Notes: generated from the letters alone by a model not told the origin. A DNA stretch of 64,000 bases from Sanghuangporus weigelae (GCA_033182465.1 CP137323.1:2542001-2606000); one strand, 5' to 3'. Positions 10,281 to 21,680 are shown, counted from the stretch's first letter. Numbers and translations are program-made.

Positions 10281-11210
10281 ATACATGGTACAGTTGGATA
10301 GCATGCCGAAAACTCAGTCCCTGCTTTCCGAGTCATGACATTAGTATTCACAGATCTGAAGGAGCCCCTCGAATATACAGAAATTTGCTACCCTTGCTCC
10401 TAGTCAATGTTCGTTCCAAGAGGAAATTAAGAAGCTAATTGTATATTTTTTGGCTTTTCTCACGGAACAGTGGGATTTACTGCTTTGAGGTGTGAGAATT
10501 CACACCACGTTCCGAGGGGAAATACACTTTCAATAGACATGTTCAGAGCATACTGACCGCCTTGAGCTCCTGATCCGTTCCAACCAATTCCTGAGTCTAC
10601 TCGCTTCCTGGGGCCCCAAGGCGAAAGTAATAGTCGGCTGTCCAATTGAATCCTGGCAATCTGAACAATATCAAGCGCTTCCTATAGGAGTCGGCATCCT
10701 TCCGATTCTTTCAAGGCGCGTCAAGGCCAAATGCGTTAAAACTCGGCGCGCTTTCTGAAAGCTCCGGCTACACCATTTAGCCTAAAATGCGTTTTTGCAA
10801 TTGAGAAAGGTGTGGGTTAAACCTGATTCATGAGGTAGGGCCGACCTTGTAGACGAGTTCTCTGAAGTGAACCAAGGCGGAGTAAGCAGACACTGAATCT
10901 CGTGGCGTGAGTCGATCTGATTGAAATCTGACCCTAACTGCGTGTAAGTGTTAGAATATGTGAAACATCTTCCCTTTGTCATTGTTGCAAATCCACGATC
11001 GGTATTTACTATTTTAGCGACTCGTCCGGCCGGATTTACGTAAAATAGGAAGGGCTGGTAAACGCTGACGTCGGTTGCTTAATTCCAGGTTCCTTCCGAC
11101 AAGTTTGCACTTTTCAAAGTAGAGCGTCGGCTACACGGCTCGCAAGGCGATGGACATAGATTGTAATCTGCTCTTTATTTCTCCTTCCGGGTCTTTCAAG
11201 GCGATCTTGT
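10281..11210. other. Intergenic stretch, no gene seen
   Basis: Only short, unconvincing frames on either strand. It ends at the promoter of the next zinc-cluster gene. Confidence 0.5.
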
Positions 11211-11219
11211 GTATATAAG
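11211..11219 (+). promoter_or_regulatory. TATA box of the 11343 zinc-cluster gene
   Basis: GTATATAAGA ends just before an ATG at 11220, so that ATG is too close to be the start. The next in-frame ATG, at 11343, is about 130 bp downstream and is preferred. Confidence 0.5.
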
Positions 11220-11342
11220 ATGAGATACACCTCCGACGACATTATTAGCTCTTCTTCTGTCCCACACAGTGATTCATACCGGATAGAACAAGGCCCTCGT
11301 TTCGCCCTCTTGACTTTCGAGATCAAAGCGAGTGTTGTCTTC

Positions 11343-11995
11343 ATGACGTCGTACTACGATGCCTGGGCGCTAGCACGACAAGACACGGATGCCACGGAAA
11401 AGGATTACCATAGCCCGAGTCATCAGAGTGCTACCACACCAAACTCCATCGACCAGTCTCCGAATCACCAATTTCCGAACTATCATTCTGCATCCTACCA
11501 GTATTCGAATGAGCAGAACAAGAATCTCCAGAACCCGACTTTCATGAGCACTGCGATTCCCAACTCGCACGAACTGGACTTGCACAACTTGATCCCGCGC
11601 ACATGCACGTGGGACAGAGCGTATCACCAGACTCCGAGGTCTGTACCAGGATTCGATCTACGAAGTGTCACTTATCTCTTATTATCCTTAGCACACTGGC
11701 GAGCACAAGTGGAACTCCAAAACGTCCGGTCCCCTGCGAAAGCTGTAAGAAAGCTCGACGTGGAGTATGATTGTTTTTGAAAAAGCAGAAACGGACCTTG
11801 GTTGAAAGATGTTTTGATGCAGTGTAAGAGAATTCAAATGATTCCGCCGATCCCATGCGATTGGTGCGAGGCGCACGAACTCGAATGTGTAACGGTGAGT
11901 ACATAAGCCTGAAAATTCTTTGTTCTTCGGACACTTATCATTATCCGTCTCTGTATCAGATACCGAAAGAGAAGAAGAAGAAAGGGAAGAATTAG
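11343..11995 (+). CDS. Stand-alone Zn2Cys6 microprotein F (158 aa)
   Basis: Exons 11343-11638, 11692-11764, 11823-11894 and 11960-11995. A ~100-residue low-complexity N-terminal region rich in Asn, Gln, Ser, His and Tyr is followed by the zinc cluster at the extreme C terminus: Cys114, 117, 124, 135, 138 and 145, spacing x2, x6, x10, x2, x6, with KKARRG between Cys2 and Cys3. It is preceded by GTPKRPVPC, matching the family motif GxPxRxVAC. The intron before Cys124 (GTATGA...ATGCAG) and the intron two residues after Cys145 (GTGAGT...TATCAG) are at the family positions; there is one extra intron in the N-terminal region. The last exon encodes IPKEKKKKGKN, a strongly basic possible nuclear signal. 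The Asn/Gln-rich tail could act as an activation or condensation region, an inference from composition only. Confidence 0.78.
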
Positions 11996-13702
11996 ACGGA
12001 GATGATGAGCGATCCACCCAGACGAAACCATGTCCGACAGCCACGTCTCGGTCCCTAAACATATTGGTCCTCCTACATAGGACTCAACACCGATTTTTGA
12101 ATGCCAGAAAACGAAAAGAATGCCAGCTGTAATATAATCATAGAAGCGTGACTGGTAGACCTGTGTAAAAATAGATTAAACGTGAACAACAAAGAAATTA
12201 ATGAAGAGCTACCAATTCCAGATCTATGAACTGATACGCACCTGCGCAAGAGATCTGAACTCAGAGGGGGTCGACTGTTTTCCGATCGAACTGTGCGCCG
12301 TATTCCGCTCTCTAGAGCGAGGAAACCGGGACTATAACTCTCCAGAAATATGGCTGGAAGAGTAAACCGGTATTTTCTATTACCATCGAATACTAACAGA
12401 GGAGATTAAGAGTCGCAAACACTATTTTTGGTTTCCATCAATTAGAATGGACTCAAGCGAAGCGAGCGCACGCACGAGTCTGGACAGCCACCAATCTATA
12501 TAGCGACGGAGTTAGACGTTAGACATGATCAACAACCAGCTGGTTACGCCTCTTCGTTCTGGACATTGCCATCGAGTGAATCGTCGCTGGTTCTGCTGAT
12601 TACCTCAAAGGAACAGACCGCAAGAACCATCAGCGTTTGTCTATACTGGTTGACCTTTGAGATGATCGTCAAATCGCGAAAGGATCCGAGACGAAAGTAC
12701 AGATTTATCGCTTGAGAAGATATTTCAGCCCTCACCGGGTGCTATTTTGCCTGTAAGGAGGTGGCGGTGACCGAAAGAGAAACTGGGGCTGGTGATCGAC
12801 GGCGACGCGGAGGCAAGGATGTTCGGTCTCGGTCTCCGGGTCAGGCGAAAGAGGCACCTTATCAGGACACGCCTTCTTTCCCTCGAGCCATTCGCCCCAG
12901 TCTGCACTCTGAGAGCCTGGTTGGCCATGTCGCTCGCTCCGGAGACCTTTGCACGAGCGTACAAAATGCGGAAGACGTGTACTGCACGATAAACCATAAA
13001 CCAGAGACATGGTTACCGCTATGGCAAGATGCATCGACCAAGGCAGGCAGAGGAACATCCAGACCTCGGTACAGTTCCAGTCGATCTTGATGATGTGACG
13101 ATGGAGTTACGGAACTAGGCTGGTCGTGCTCGACGATAGTTTCAGTCTTTCAGATTTGATGGAACGGCTTTATCGGTAAGTGTCAGTGGCATGCCTTTCT
13201 GCCAGAACGAGGTAGTGAACGGCCTGTCTTCCTTATAGTTGTACCTGCTATTCCTACGTACATCTTTCGAAGTTTTCCTTTAGCTCAACGAACAAACCGT
13301 CTTCTGATAGTTTCCATCGTCATTGGTCCTCATCCAGTGTTCGAAGAGGACCCGTCATTGAACCTATACTCTCTGAAAGCTTAAAATCTTGTCTAGAAGG
13401 ATGGCTAGTATGTCTTCGGGCAACCTTCCTGACATCATCTGAAATCCTTTCCGATGGTGAGCACAAATTCCCAGATTGTCGATTCTTTGCTCACCTCTCT
13501 TATCGGCAAATATAAGCATTCGAGAACTCTCGGTATTCGGAGTATCCGAAAGCGACTGATCTGTTTTGAAAACAGACGTTTTGGCAGATAGTCTAGTAAA
13601 CTGTGACGAAGAGCTCATCAACAGGATGGACTCTTCCCTCCAGGACACGTGAAGACTCTGCGCCTTGAATAGCTGGGTTTACTAGCCGCTGGGCATCTGC
13701 TC
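11996..13702. other. Gene-poor stretch with unassigned minus-strand frames
   Basis: On the minus strand 12544-12735 reads as 63 residues and may be a last exon. It is preceded by overlapping frames at 12725-13058 in both orientations that cannot be resolved by eye. At 13364-13648 (-) a 94-residue frame ends with RLPEDILAILLDKIL, which resembles the start of an F-box but is cut by a stop. I cannot build a supported gene from these pieces. Confidence 0.35.
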
Positions 13703-14040
13703 ATGGATGATCGTAGTCAAGCAACGACTGAACGGAATGGTTCCCCATTGCGAAGGAACGGCATGCCGTACGCTTCTGTGATCTCGCAAATTGCCTTTTA
13801 TGCAGGGTCTTTCAAGTTGAATGGGATATGGAAGCAAAGGAATTTGAGCATTGCGCTTATGTACATCTGCAGCTTCGAATTCCTTTTCCCGTGGCGCTGG
13901 AGCGGAGTGATAGTGGCGTATCTGAATTCGACGTCGAATTGAAATTTGGGCTGAAAGGAAAGCGATATCAGACCGCGTTTTACGCACGGGATCGATATCC
14001 TTGGAGTACGCACTATTATAAGTCTACCCATGCATCATAG
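13703..14040 (+). CDS. Small hypothetical protein resembling part of the D/E C-terminal domain (99 aa)
   Basis: Exons 13703-13767 and 13806-14040 join in frame across a short 38-nt intron (GTACGC...ATGCAG) to give 99 residues. The segment EFDVELKFGLKGKRYQ resembles, in pattern of hydrophobic and small residues, the region around ITHVRMGVNGQNQVF in the 6795 protein and its match in the 14720 protein; both are followed by a PW pair some residues later. No zinc cluster precedes it. It lies 680 bp upstream of the 14720 gene in the same direction. It could be a decayed relative, a stand-alone copy of that C-terminal domain, or chance. The 38-nt intron is shorter than others here, which lowers confidence. 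Confidence 0.3.
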
Positions 14041-14719
14041 ATACCCACCGAATCGTTTTCGACTTCTTTCGACCTCCGTGTCACCCAAAGTGGACCTTAT
14101 GGTGCATCCCATCTTCGTCTGGATGGGATGTCCAACTACGCGTAAACGGTACTCATCGCTTCGCCGCCTGCCAGTGGATCTTTTTCTGTTCTGCATAGAT
14201 GGTCCGGTCACGGAACGGTCATATCGTTGAATCCGTTAGTATCTCGATCCTTTTTCTGATCGAAAACTGACGACAGTTGTTTGTGTCTTTGTGCCAGCAA
14301 AGCGGCGGACTCGTGAGGGATCGGCTTCCTTTCCGGTTATCAACAGTGACATTGTACGCCCAAGGCATTTACTTGCGTCCTATTAAACGTTTATTTCGCC
14401 TCTGATCGACTCAGAAATTCCCAGTCTGACAATCGCCTGGGTCAAGAATGTCTGCCGCAGCAGTTATTCGACCAGAACGGCGATGTGCCGAGCATTGTTT
14501 TCGCCTGATGGCGGAGCTTTTGTATGTAAGAACTTCATTTCGGTATATCACGCATTGTTCTTGTCGAAAACTCGCCTTTGGGATACCTTTTTGGCCTGTC
14601 ACACCCTACATGAGGATAAAAGACGGACTGTGGCCCCGCCTTATCACGATCGCCCACACTCGCCGCGTCTGCACTCGTCCGCGACTTGAATCCAAACGAC
14701 GTGACCGATATCAACAAAC
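14041..14719. other. Intergenic stretch upstream of the 14720 gene
   Basis: Open frames near 14448-14876 run through the promoter and first exon of the next gene and show no domain. GGATAAAAGA near 14614 is a plausible TATA-like element. Nothing else is seen. Confidence 0.4.
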
Positions 14720-15473
14720 ATGGCGCAGCCCACATCGGAGATTGCTTCAAGTTACTGCGCGTTCTCTACTGCTCGTGCTTACGCTGCTCAGCACCGCAAC
14801 TACGGGAATTGTCAGGAATGTAAGAAAGCACACCAGAAGGTCCAGGCGTTCGCCTTTCTCGTCTCCTAGCGTCTGACCTATTGGTGTCTGCAGTGCAATG
14901 GATCAGATGGTGCCGCTTGCGACCGTTGTATAAAGCTCAAGAAGGAATGCAGCTTGCTGGACACGACAGGCCCCATTCGTTCCCCTATGGAGGCACACGT
15001 TGTAAGCTCACTTCCTCTCAACTTGGTCATCCCTCTGCCTTACTTCCGTTACCTTTAGAGCCAACTTACGTCTCAGAGGTATCTCATTATGTCTCATGTC
15101 ATGCCAGGCGATAAAATGGCTGACGCTGCCGCGCAGACCTTCCATCGTTGATGAGCGGCAGCGTTTTGGACAGATATTGTATGCCAGGCCTTGCGACGCT
15201 GGGGCGTACATCGATGTGATCCATGCCCGAATGGGTGTCAACAACCATTGTCAGGTCTTTAGGACTAAATGCGACCGAAACTTCATCCCTGTCGCCCCCA
15301 TTGAATACCTCGGGCCTTGGGTGAGTCACCAATGTCAGAATATCTTCCATCAGTATCTGAAACGTCCTCATCTGAATCAATAGGCCGAGTTTATTAGCAG
15401 GATGCAGGCATCGATGACTGAGGTCGATGTTGCAGACATGATCACGATGGCGTTCGAATCCGATACATTGTAG
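14720..15473 (+). CDS. Zn2Cys6 protein with a new C-terminal domain, copy E (173 aa)
   Basis: Exons 14720-14839, 14894-15001, 15059-15078 (20-nt microexon), 15137-15320 and 15384-15473. The zinc cluster uses Cys31, 34, 41, 49, 52 and 59 (x2, x6, x7, x2, x6), with KKAHQK between Cys2 and Cys3; the phase-0 intron (donor GTCCAG, weak) lies just before Cys41. The C-terminal domain matches the 6795 protein over its length: QRFGQILYARP, VIHARMGVNNHCQVFRTKC, PIEYLGPW, FISRMQASM. Spacing between these blocks is unchanged and exons 3-5 have the same lengths in both genes. Sequence identity is only moderate, so the pair has diverged under constraint. Outside the window's own two copies I do not recognise the C-terminal domain. 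Confidence 0.8.
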
Positions 15474-15808
15474 ATGCTTGTCCTTGGATCGATCTAGTCT
15501 AGTGCTTTCCGCACATGCTGTATTAAGTTCAGGCTTTCGTGGTATTTATCTAGAGTCATTCTGGGCGGATTGGCCACAGATGTGGCCACGGGGCTAGGGT
15601 TTGCAGGCGTTTTTGCTTGTGCTTGTATGTGGGTCCTTGTTGGTGAATAATGCTGCGGACCTACAAATATTATGTAATATTTATCGATTCCGTTTATGGA
15701 ATTTACGTAAATTGTTCACGTGACTGACGTCACGCTCACGCGTCGCGTGAGAGCCAATTTTTTAACTTTTAACAAATTTATTGTCTTGAGTCTCGACTAC
15801 GACATACA
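15474..15808. other. Intergenic region between the 14720 gene and EFG1
   Basis: Contains the 3' flank of the preceding gene and, at its right end, the GC-rich promoter elements of EFG1 listed separately. No gene seen. Confidence 0.5.
15717..15732 (+). promoter_or_regulatory. CACGTG and TGACGTCA palindromes upstream of EFG1
   Basis: A CACGTG E-box (15717-15722) and a perfect TGACGTCA CRE/ATF site (15725-15732) lie almost touching, about 80-90 bp before the EFG1 ATG. Such sites bind bHLH and bZIP factors respectively in fungi; their use here is inferred from position and perfect palindromy. Confidence 0.45.
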
Positions 15809-16910
15809 ATGGGATCAGAGCGTGCAGGTCCGTCCAGAGAGGCAATGCAACGCGATATGCATCAAAGCAGTGGCTTTAAGAAACGACGAAAGGTCCGCAG
15901 ACAAGATGAATCGGTGGCAGAACTACCCGGCGTTCAAAAGCTCAAAGCTGCGCTACGACAGACGCGCAGGTTATTAGCGAAGGTGTGTTTGTAACTTTAC
16001 CGGATCGAGATAGGAGTAACGTGTTACCCACCTAATCTGAAGGATAATCTCGCGGCGGATGTACGCGTAGAAACCGAAAGGCGCTTGAAGTCGCTCGAGT
16101 CAGACTTACGGACTGCGGAGCTGAGGCGAAAAGAGCGCGACATGGCCAAGAGGTATCATATGGTGAAATTCTTCGGTGAGTAATTCGAGCTCGGTTATTG
16201 TTGCACTGGATTGAGCACCGACGCATTCCTCTTCTTTGATACATGCCGCTTTCTAGAACGAAGAAAGTTGCTGCGGAAAATAAAGAAGGCAAAAGATATG
16301 CTTGAAGGAGTGTTGGCAACGGGATCAAGTGAGTCTGCAGCGCACCTGGAGACAACGTTATTCGAGTTGAGAACGCAGCTCAACTACATACTGGTAAGTT
16401 GTCGTGTTCTCCATTCGAAATCTTTCAAAGTGATTTATGACTTGTTCGTCATGTTATGCGATGCAGAACTATCCGAGACTTGAGAAGTACATATCGTTAT
16501 TCCCGCCGTCGAAGGAGAAGAGCGAACGAAATCCCGATCTCGCTGACTCTCAGCAACCTCCAGAATCTGAAACGGATGAGCGAAGAGAGCAGCTATTAAT
16601 CGAGATCAAGTCCAGAATGGCTGCAGGGGAGCTTAGCGGGAAGCCCGAGCTCCACGCCAGGAACGACGCCCGTGGTCCTTCGGTTTCGACTGGAAAAGTC
16701 TCTAAACTCCAGTCAAATGTAGAACAGAAACCGGCTAGGAGCGGAGCGCCTTCAGGTACCAAGAAACAGAGTTCGCGGGGTCAGAAAGCAGAAGTGGGCG
16801 GGGATAGCAAGTTCGACCGCGTGTCGGACGACGAGTTTTTCGACGTTGCGTCGGAAAGCGAGACCGGTTCTTCGTCCGGCTCGGAAACGACTGATAAGGA
16901 GGGATACTAG
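15809..16910 (+). CDS. EFG1: rRNA-processing protein EFG1
   Basis: Exons 15809-15982, 16043-16175, 16257-16393 and 16467-16910 give 295 residues. The order of conserved pieces is that of EFG1, a nucleolar protein needed for early cleavage and processing of the 18S rRNA precursor: a basic start (KKRRKVRR), LPGVQKLKAALRQTRRLLAK, an ETERRLKSLE helix, the signature RYHMVKFFERRKLLRKIKK, and LNYILNYPRLEKYISLFP. The first ~150 residues are predicted helical and highly charged. The C-terminal half is low complexity (Ser, Glu, Lys) and ends in an acidic SDDEFFDVASESE-type tail, as is common in nucleolar proteins. All introns have good GTNNGT donors and the frame is continuous across them. It is a housekeeping gene inserted between gene-poor duplicated regions. 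Confidence 0.85.
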
Positions 16911-17698
16911 TTGTGGCGTTCAGGACGGCGGTATGCACTCTAAGGCGTTGTTACCCTAATACACGAGAAGCGAGGCGCGGTTAGATGAATACTGGAACAC
17001 GCAGACTTACACGTTCTCCCACTCCAAACAATAAGGACAATTGACCACCTGACTTGACAGTTGTATTGCTTAGGCAGCAAGGTGGCGGAGAGGCACTGTC
17101 CAGGAGGCACGAGCGGTGAACTTCGGTCTGTTATCAAGTAGAATGCCGCGGTGAGAGCGGAAGTCGTCGTTCTAGTTGTTATTCTGAGAATCACGATATT
17201 CATACTTCTACGCCCTACGTGATCTGAAATATAGTAGCAGTTGTTTATGGTCTCTAGAAATTGTGTACTTGCAGTAGGAGCGAGGACATGCATTTATACT
17301 ATGAATAAAGGGAGAAGAAACTGAAAATAAAGGAATGTGGTTTGTTCTTCGATCGCAAGTGTCATGAAAGAGGCATGACCTTCCGTGGATAACGCTACAA
17401 AAATCAGATGCAAGAAGTAGAGAAAGAGAAAGAAAGATGCCTCCGCTCTCGAAAAGCAGAACACCACAGAATGAACGGCGGATGCGCGCCAGGTTGAGTA
17501 TCTAACAGGAAAATGCGAGGTGAGAAAGTAAATTTGCAAAGGAAAACGATACCAAGGAGCGGACTGGTTGCAGTAACGAAGCTAGAAAAAAGGGAGGAGA
17601 TCAAAGAGCGACAGGTTAGGATGAGCATATCTACAAATTCCATCCATCCATCCATCCATCCATCCGTGAATAGAATGATCGAAGAAAATTCTCGGGAG
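16911..17698. other. Intergenic stretch with a microsatellite
   Basis: Convergent 3' flanks of EFG1 and the minus-strand gene at 17699. The piece about 17570-17665 resembles 23235-23315 (shared GAGCGACAGGTT and the CCAT repeat). No gene is supported. Confidence 0.5.
17640..17665. repeat. (CCAT)n microsatellite
   Basis: About 6.5 perfect units of CCAT. A shorter run of the same unit occurs at 23299-23314 inside a related flanking sequence. Confidence 0.9.
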
Positions 17699-19247
17699 TT
17701 AATATTGTGGAGGGTATATGTGGGCAGCCAGAAAGAATCGTTGATTAACAACATCAGGAGATGGAAAGGAGTAGGACATTGTGCTTCCCGGTGTCGAGAA
17801 TAACTCGCTACTGCCTGAAGAAGTGGCCTGTCGACAAGTCAGGATGATTTCATAACATAATGCTGAACTGCGTACCGAACCGGGGACGGAAGATTGGAGT
17901 TCCTTTGGGTGAGTGTAGTCAGGGATCCACAAAGGTGATAATGCATTCATTTGAGGCCTGTGATACATCGTGTGCATGTCAGGCGGAGGGCTGTCATTTC
18001 AATTTGGTACAAATCAGCTGGAGATCAACAGCGTATGATGTAGATGCGGACATACATCGACTCAATTGGACGTTGATCAGGAGAGACAATCGTGATGTTA
18101 GGTACACCATTAGTTGAGAATTGTGTCTCCAGCGAGGAACCTTGATCGTTGATATCAGAGGCCATCCATCCGGTCATGTAGGGATCGTCGTTCTTCAACG
18201 GTGGCCCCGTATGATCATGTGTAATCGTAGATCTTTGCTCATCGAATGGGACATATACACCGCATGTCGTACAGCGCAAGACCGAGACTGGTACTAGCGA
18301 ATGACTGCATTTAGGAGAAGGATCAGGAATGCTAGGAGAGCCAGAGTATTGGCACTGCTCAGAGGTTATCATCGATTGGTTACCAGTGCTGCTCTCCGAC
18401 CAGGAAAATGCACCATCCGCAGAGCTATGTATCGCCCCACCAGTCTCGGCAAACAGATCGAGCTGCAATGCATTGCGATTCGCAGACGTGGACCGATCTG
18501 GTAGCATGCATAATTGCTCACAGGCTTGGCTCATATCGACCAAAGAGGTTATGGAGGGCAATTCGACAGATGAAGCGCTACCTGACATGCTGTCCGCAGC
18601 TTGTCCGAATGACTGGCGCAAGTTGGAAGGTGTCGTGAGATTTTGTGCAGCGTGATGGAGATTCGAGGCTCTAAGCGACGTTGAATGATGATCAGTGTTG
18701 ATGATGATATAGGTTCAAGAAGGAATAGCTCACGAAGTATCAGCGCCGACAACCGTAACTGGTATGACCAACGCCTGCGAAGCATCATTATGACGCCTCT
18801 GTCTCCCAACGTTAATCCTTTTGCCACGCGATGGAGAACGCTTCGCGTGACGTGGTGACGACGGTTTGCTGCGCGATCTTTTTCGCCTTGGTATATCAGA
18901 GAACTCTGAATTTGCGTCGAAGGTACCAATATCCCAGATGTGGGTCCCAGGAATCTGCTGCTTTGGCACCTTCGGCGATACCTCTATCAGCTAAAAATAC
19001 GAAACCTTGAGCACTCGTTGGCTAGCGGTCGCAGTAGAAAAATGGAACTGACCGTGGATATCCCGTCCTCAATCTGAGGTCGCAGAACTAGGCAGCGTCC
19101 CTGTCGAGCAATCACAATCAGAAAGAGGAGGAGGACATGGCTAGTCGCTCCACAACACCTGGCCTGCACACCATGCGTCGTGGGCTAAATCAGGAGAATG
19201 ATGATTAGAGCAATACTCACGGCAGGGTCATGATGCGTCCCAGCCAT
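17699..19247 (-). CDS. Hypothetical basic, serine-rich protein (probably nuclear)
   Basis: On the minus strand a consistent set of exons can be joined: an N-terminal exon ending at MAGTHHDPA (start 19247, perhaps further upstream), an exon within about 19053-19173, 18734-18990, 18056-18670, and 17699-17990. Donors GTCAGT, GTGAGC and GTATGT and phases 0, 2, 2 agree. The middle part has a strongly basic stretch (RRKRSRSKP, KRSPSRGKR) that looks like a nuclear signal. Then follow a long Ser/Thr-rich region and a segment with RCTTCGVYVPF, where Cys pairs might bind metal. The C terminus is Pro/Tyr-rich and ends in IYPPQY. I do not recognise the family. A regulatory or chromatin role is only suggested by composition. 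The 5' end is uncertain. Confidence 0.55.
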
Positions 19248-20870
19248 CCTTTGGTCTTGCTGTGATGGCTGGGGGATAGCTGTAGATGTAGCGAGGTAAT
19301 CTATCGGTGGACTCAGACCAGACGTGAGATACGATGAGGTCAAGTCTCTGAAAAAACAGGACTCCTAATCGCTCACTTTATATAATGTGGACCGAAATAT
19401 TAAATGCAGAAACAGTTATAGTCGGATTTGGGAATGTGTCTTCAAAGGGAAAGGAGACGTGTTGCGGAGGCAAGAGGTAAGTATCTATAAGTAGGCAGGA
19501 GAAGACTTAGAGAGAGGCACTGCACACACTGACTCGTGTTATGCTTACGGTTTATACACCGCCTCCCGTATGGTTCCGGGATGTCCATATCCTCCAACAA
19601 TATGGTTGCAGATTTGAGACCTTCGGATGGGGGGAAGAGCATGCTCAAGAGTTCCGAAGTAACCATCAAGACGCGCAACCCCGGGATCGGCCTACAAGCG
19701 CTGTGCAGCTCACGGTGGCTGAGCGGGCCGGATGATGGCAATACATAATTCAAGGTAATAGTTTCCCGAGCGCGCACCCGGTCGCCTTCAGGCTTCACAA
19801 GACAGAGAGGAAACGAATAAGCGGCTTGGAGAGGAAAGAGCGAAAGATACAGAAGATACTGACTGGGCACTGGAGCGAGGCTGTCCAATAGAATTCGGTC
19901 AAAGAATATTAATACTCATCGGAATCAACTCGCCAAAGGAGTACAACAAGAGTTTGCGAGAGCCACAATCCAAACGATGCGACGCTATAGTGGGACAGAT
20001 GGGCGGACGGGGGTGAGTGGAGGACCTATGTCCTACAGATAAAGGGAGCTCAAGCCGACGGGATCTTTTTTGATTGTAATTTGTAGTCAAGGATTGGAGA
20101 TCATCTGTCATCGTTGATGTTCATCTCGGCCGTATTCAATCGGATTACATATGGAGAGTTTTCCGTCCCTTGGCGTCAAAAGCTGAAGAATTGGCGGATC
20201 GGAAAAAAAAATAGGCAACACATCAGCCAGAAGTTTGAGGGTATAGACAAAGAGAATCGTAGAAAACTGGACACTCAGAGGACTTTCCTTCGTTTCTGCT
20301 CTAGAACAAGAAAAGGAATCAGCTATGGCCCATGAGAGTATCAGTGTATCATTCTTCTAGCCCTGATGAACTTAGACGCCCAAGACACGAGGAGATCGCG
20401 CGAACCTCGTATCTTTCCGAAAGATTCATGGTGTCCCAAGACTATCTCCGCGACGTTCACCTGACGCAAATTGCAGTACGTGCGACGAGGATTCCAACGT
20501 TCGGACGACGATGACATCCTTCTGTTTAAATTTAAAAATAGTTAGTTACGTAATTGATTTTATAATTCGATGGTCTGCCGATGATGTCCGTATTTGGCGT
20601 CTTGTGGACGGAATAAAATGAATCCGGTCCGGGTCGAATATTTGGGTTTTATAAGCGAAACCAGACATGTAAGCCCGACTTTACATTGACATTGAATAGT
20701 TGTTCAATGTACTCCGGTCAAGTGATATGAAGCATAAAACAGAACCAGAGGATGGTTTGATCTAAATTCGCGCGCGTATAGTGAAGACCGTCCCATCACA
20801 AGTCGCCTTCCTGTGCAAAGTGTGTCTAGGTCGAGTGAACCGCAAGATCTTCTGACGGAATACTTATCTC
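19248..20870. other. Stretch without a supported gene
   Basis: Minus-strand frames at 19442-19888 and 19899-20111 could be upstream exons of the 17699-19247 gene, but no splice path joins them convincingly. A TATA-like TTTATATAATG lies at about 19377-19387 on the plus strand. Otherwise nothing seen. Confidence 0.35.
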
Positions 20871-21680
20871 GTGCGGAATGGTGTCGTATCCGTCATTTAC
20901 AGCCTCGTCCATTACCTAGCCGAACGGGATTGCGTCTTTGGTATTATGGCTTCTCCTGAATGGAGTCGGAGTAATCTCCACTTTCCTCGGGGTAGATGCT
21001 TGGTAACAGAAGCGCAGAAGGAGAAGGCTATTATGTCCGATTGCAGGGCGAATCCAAATGTAAATGCTGTTTCATGGTGCTTCTCTGTCATTCAAGAGGG
21101 CTGTTTGGATAGCCTGGGGGAAGATGCGGAATGCGTTGTCTCGCTGCCGAAGCAAGGCGGCGATATGAAACAAACGAAGTTTCCTAGCTTAGATAGGATG
21201 TCGCAAGCTGCGGCACAGATGACAGGGGATACTTGCCTCAGGATAGAAACTTCTCGGAGGAGGCTTGCTGAAGTGTGGACTCGGAAATCCGTCGGACCGT
21301 CGCTGAAAGTCAATACAATTCAATCCACAATCCGCAGCTGCTGTCAACTATATGTCTGGTTAATTGACTCACTCGGTAAATTCCAGCTGTTATACAAACA
21401 ATCGCGTAAGAATAACATGCCAACTGAAAAGAAAAGTCATAAATCAAAATACAATTCCGGTGCTATACAATATTTCGAACCAGCGGTTGCACACGTTGTG
21501 GCAGAGAGCAGTCTGAGTAAGAAAGAACGACGCGTGATTTGGCGTTGTGATGTGACTTTGTTTTGTGACTCCGATGAGCAAGGCCGCGTCAAGTTCGGCC
21601 TTTACCAAAGGACACGATCACCTCGTTCGCGTTCGATACTTTTCAACCTGCTCACTTCTTGTGATGAAATACGCAGATAA
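20871..21680 (+). CDS. Uncertain open frame of 269 codons inside a duplicated block
   Basis: A single uninterrupted frame that matches no family I know. It starts in unduplicated DNA and runs into the duplicated block. The second copy of that block (about 23330-24000) aligns with most of it (for example MKQTKFPSL versus a frame reading MKPTKFSRL, and FGLYQ versus FGFYQ) but is broken there by several stops and shifts. This could mean an intact gene with a decayed copy, or simply chance openness of non-coding duplicated DNA. The absence of introns, unlike neighbouring genes, favours the second reading or a recently mobile or foreign gene. Confidence 0.25.
   Translation: MRNGVVSVIYSLVHYLAERDCVFGIMASPEWSRSNLHFPRGRCLVTEAQKEKAIMSDCRANPNVNAVSWCFSVIQEGCLDSLGEDAECVVSLPKQGGDMKQTKFPSLDRMSQAAAQMTGDTCLRIETSRRRLAEVWTRKSVGPSLKVNTIQSTIRSCCQLYVWLIDSLGKFQLLYKQSRKNNMPTEKKSHKSKYNSGAIQYFEPAVAHVVAESSLSKKERRVIWRCDVTLFCDSDEQGRVKFGLYQRTRSPRSRSILFNLLTSCDEIRR

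Noticed and set aside
12725-13090. Overlapping frames on both strands of ~90-110 codons
   Set aside because: No frame has a motif or splice sites that extend it; GC-rich composition explains their length.
17699-19247. Velvet-family identity for the basic minus-strand protein
   Set aside because: A VQARCCG stretch in one splice variant recalls the velvet RARMCGF motif, but the following conserved blocks of that family are absent.
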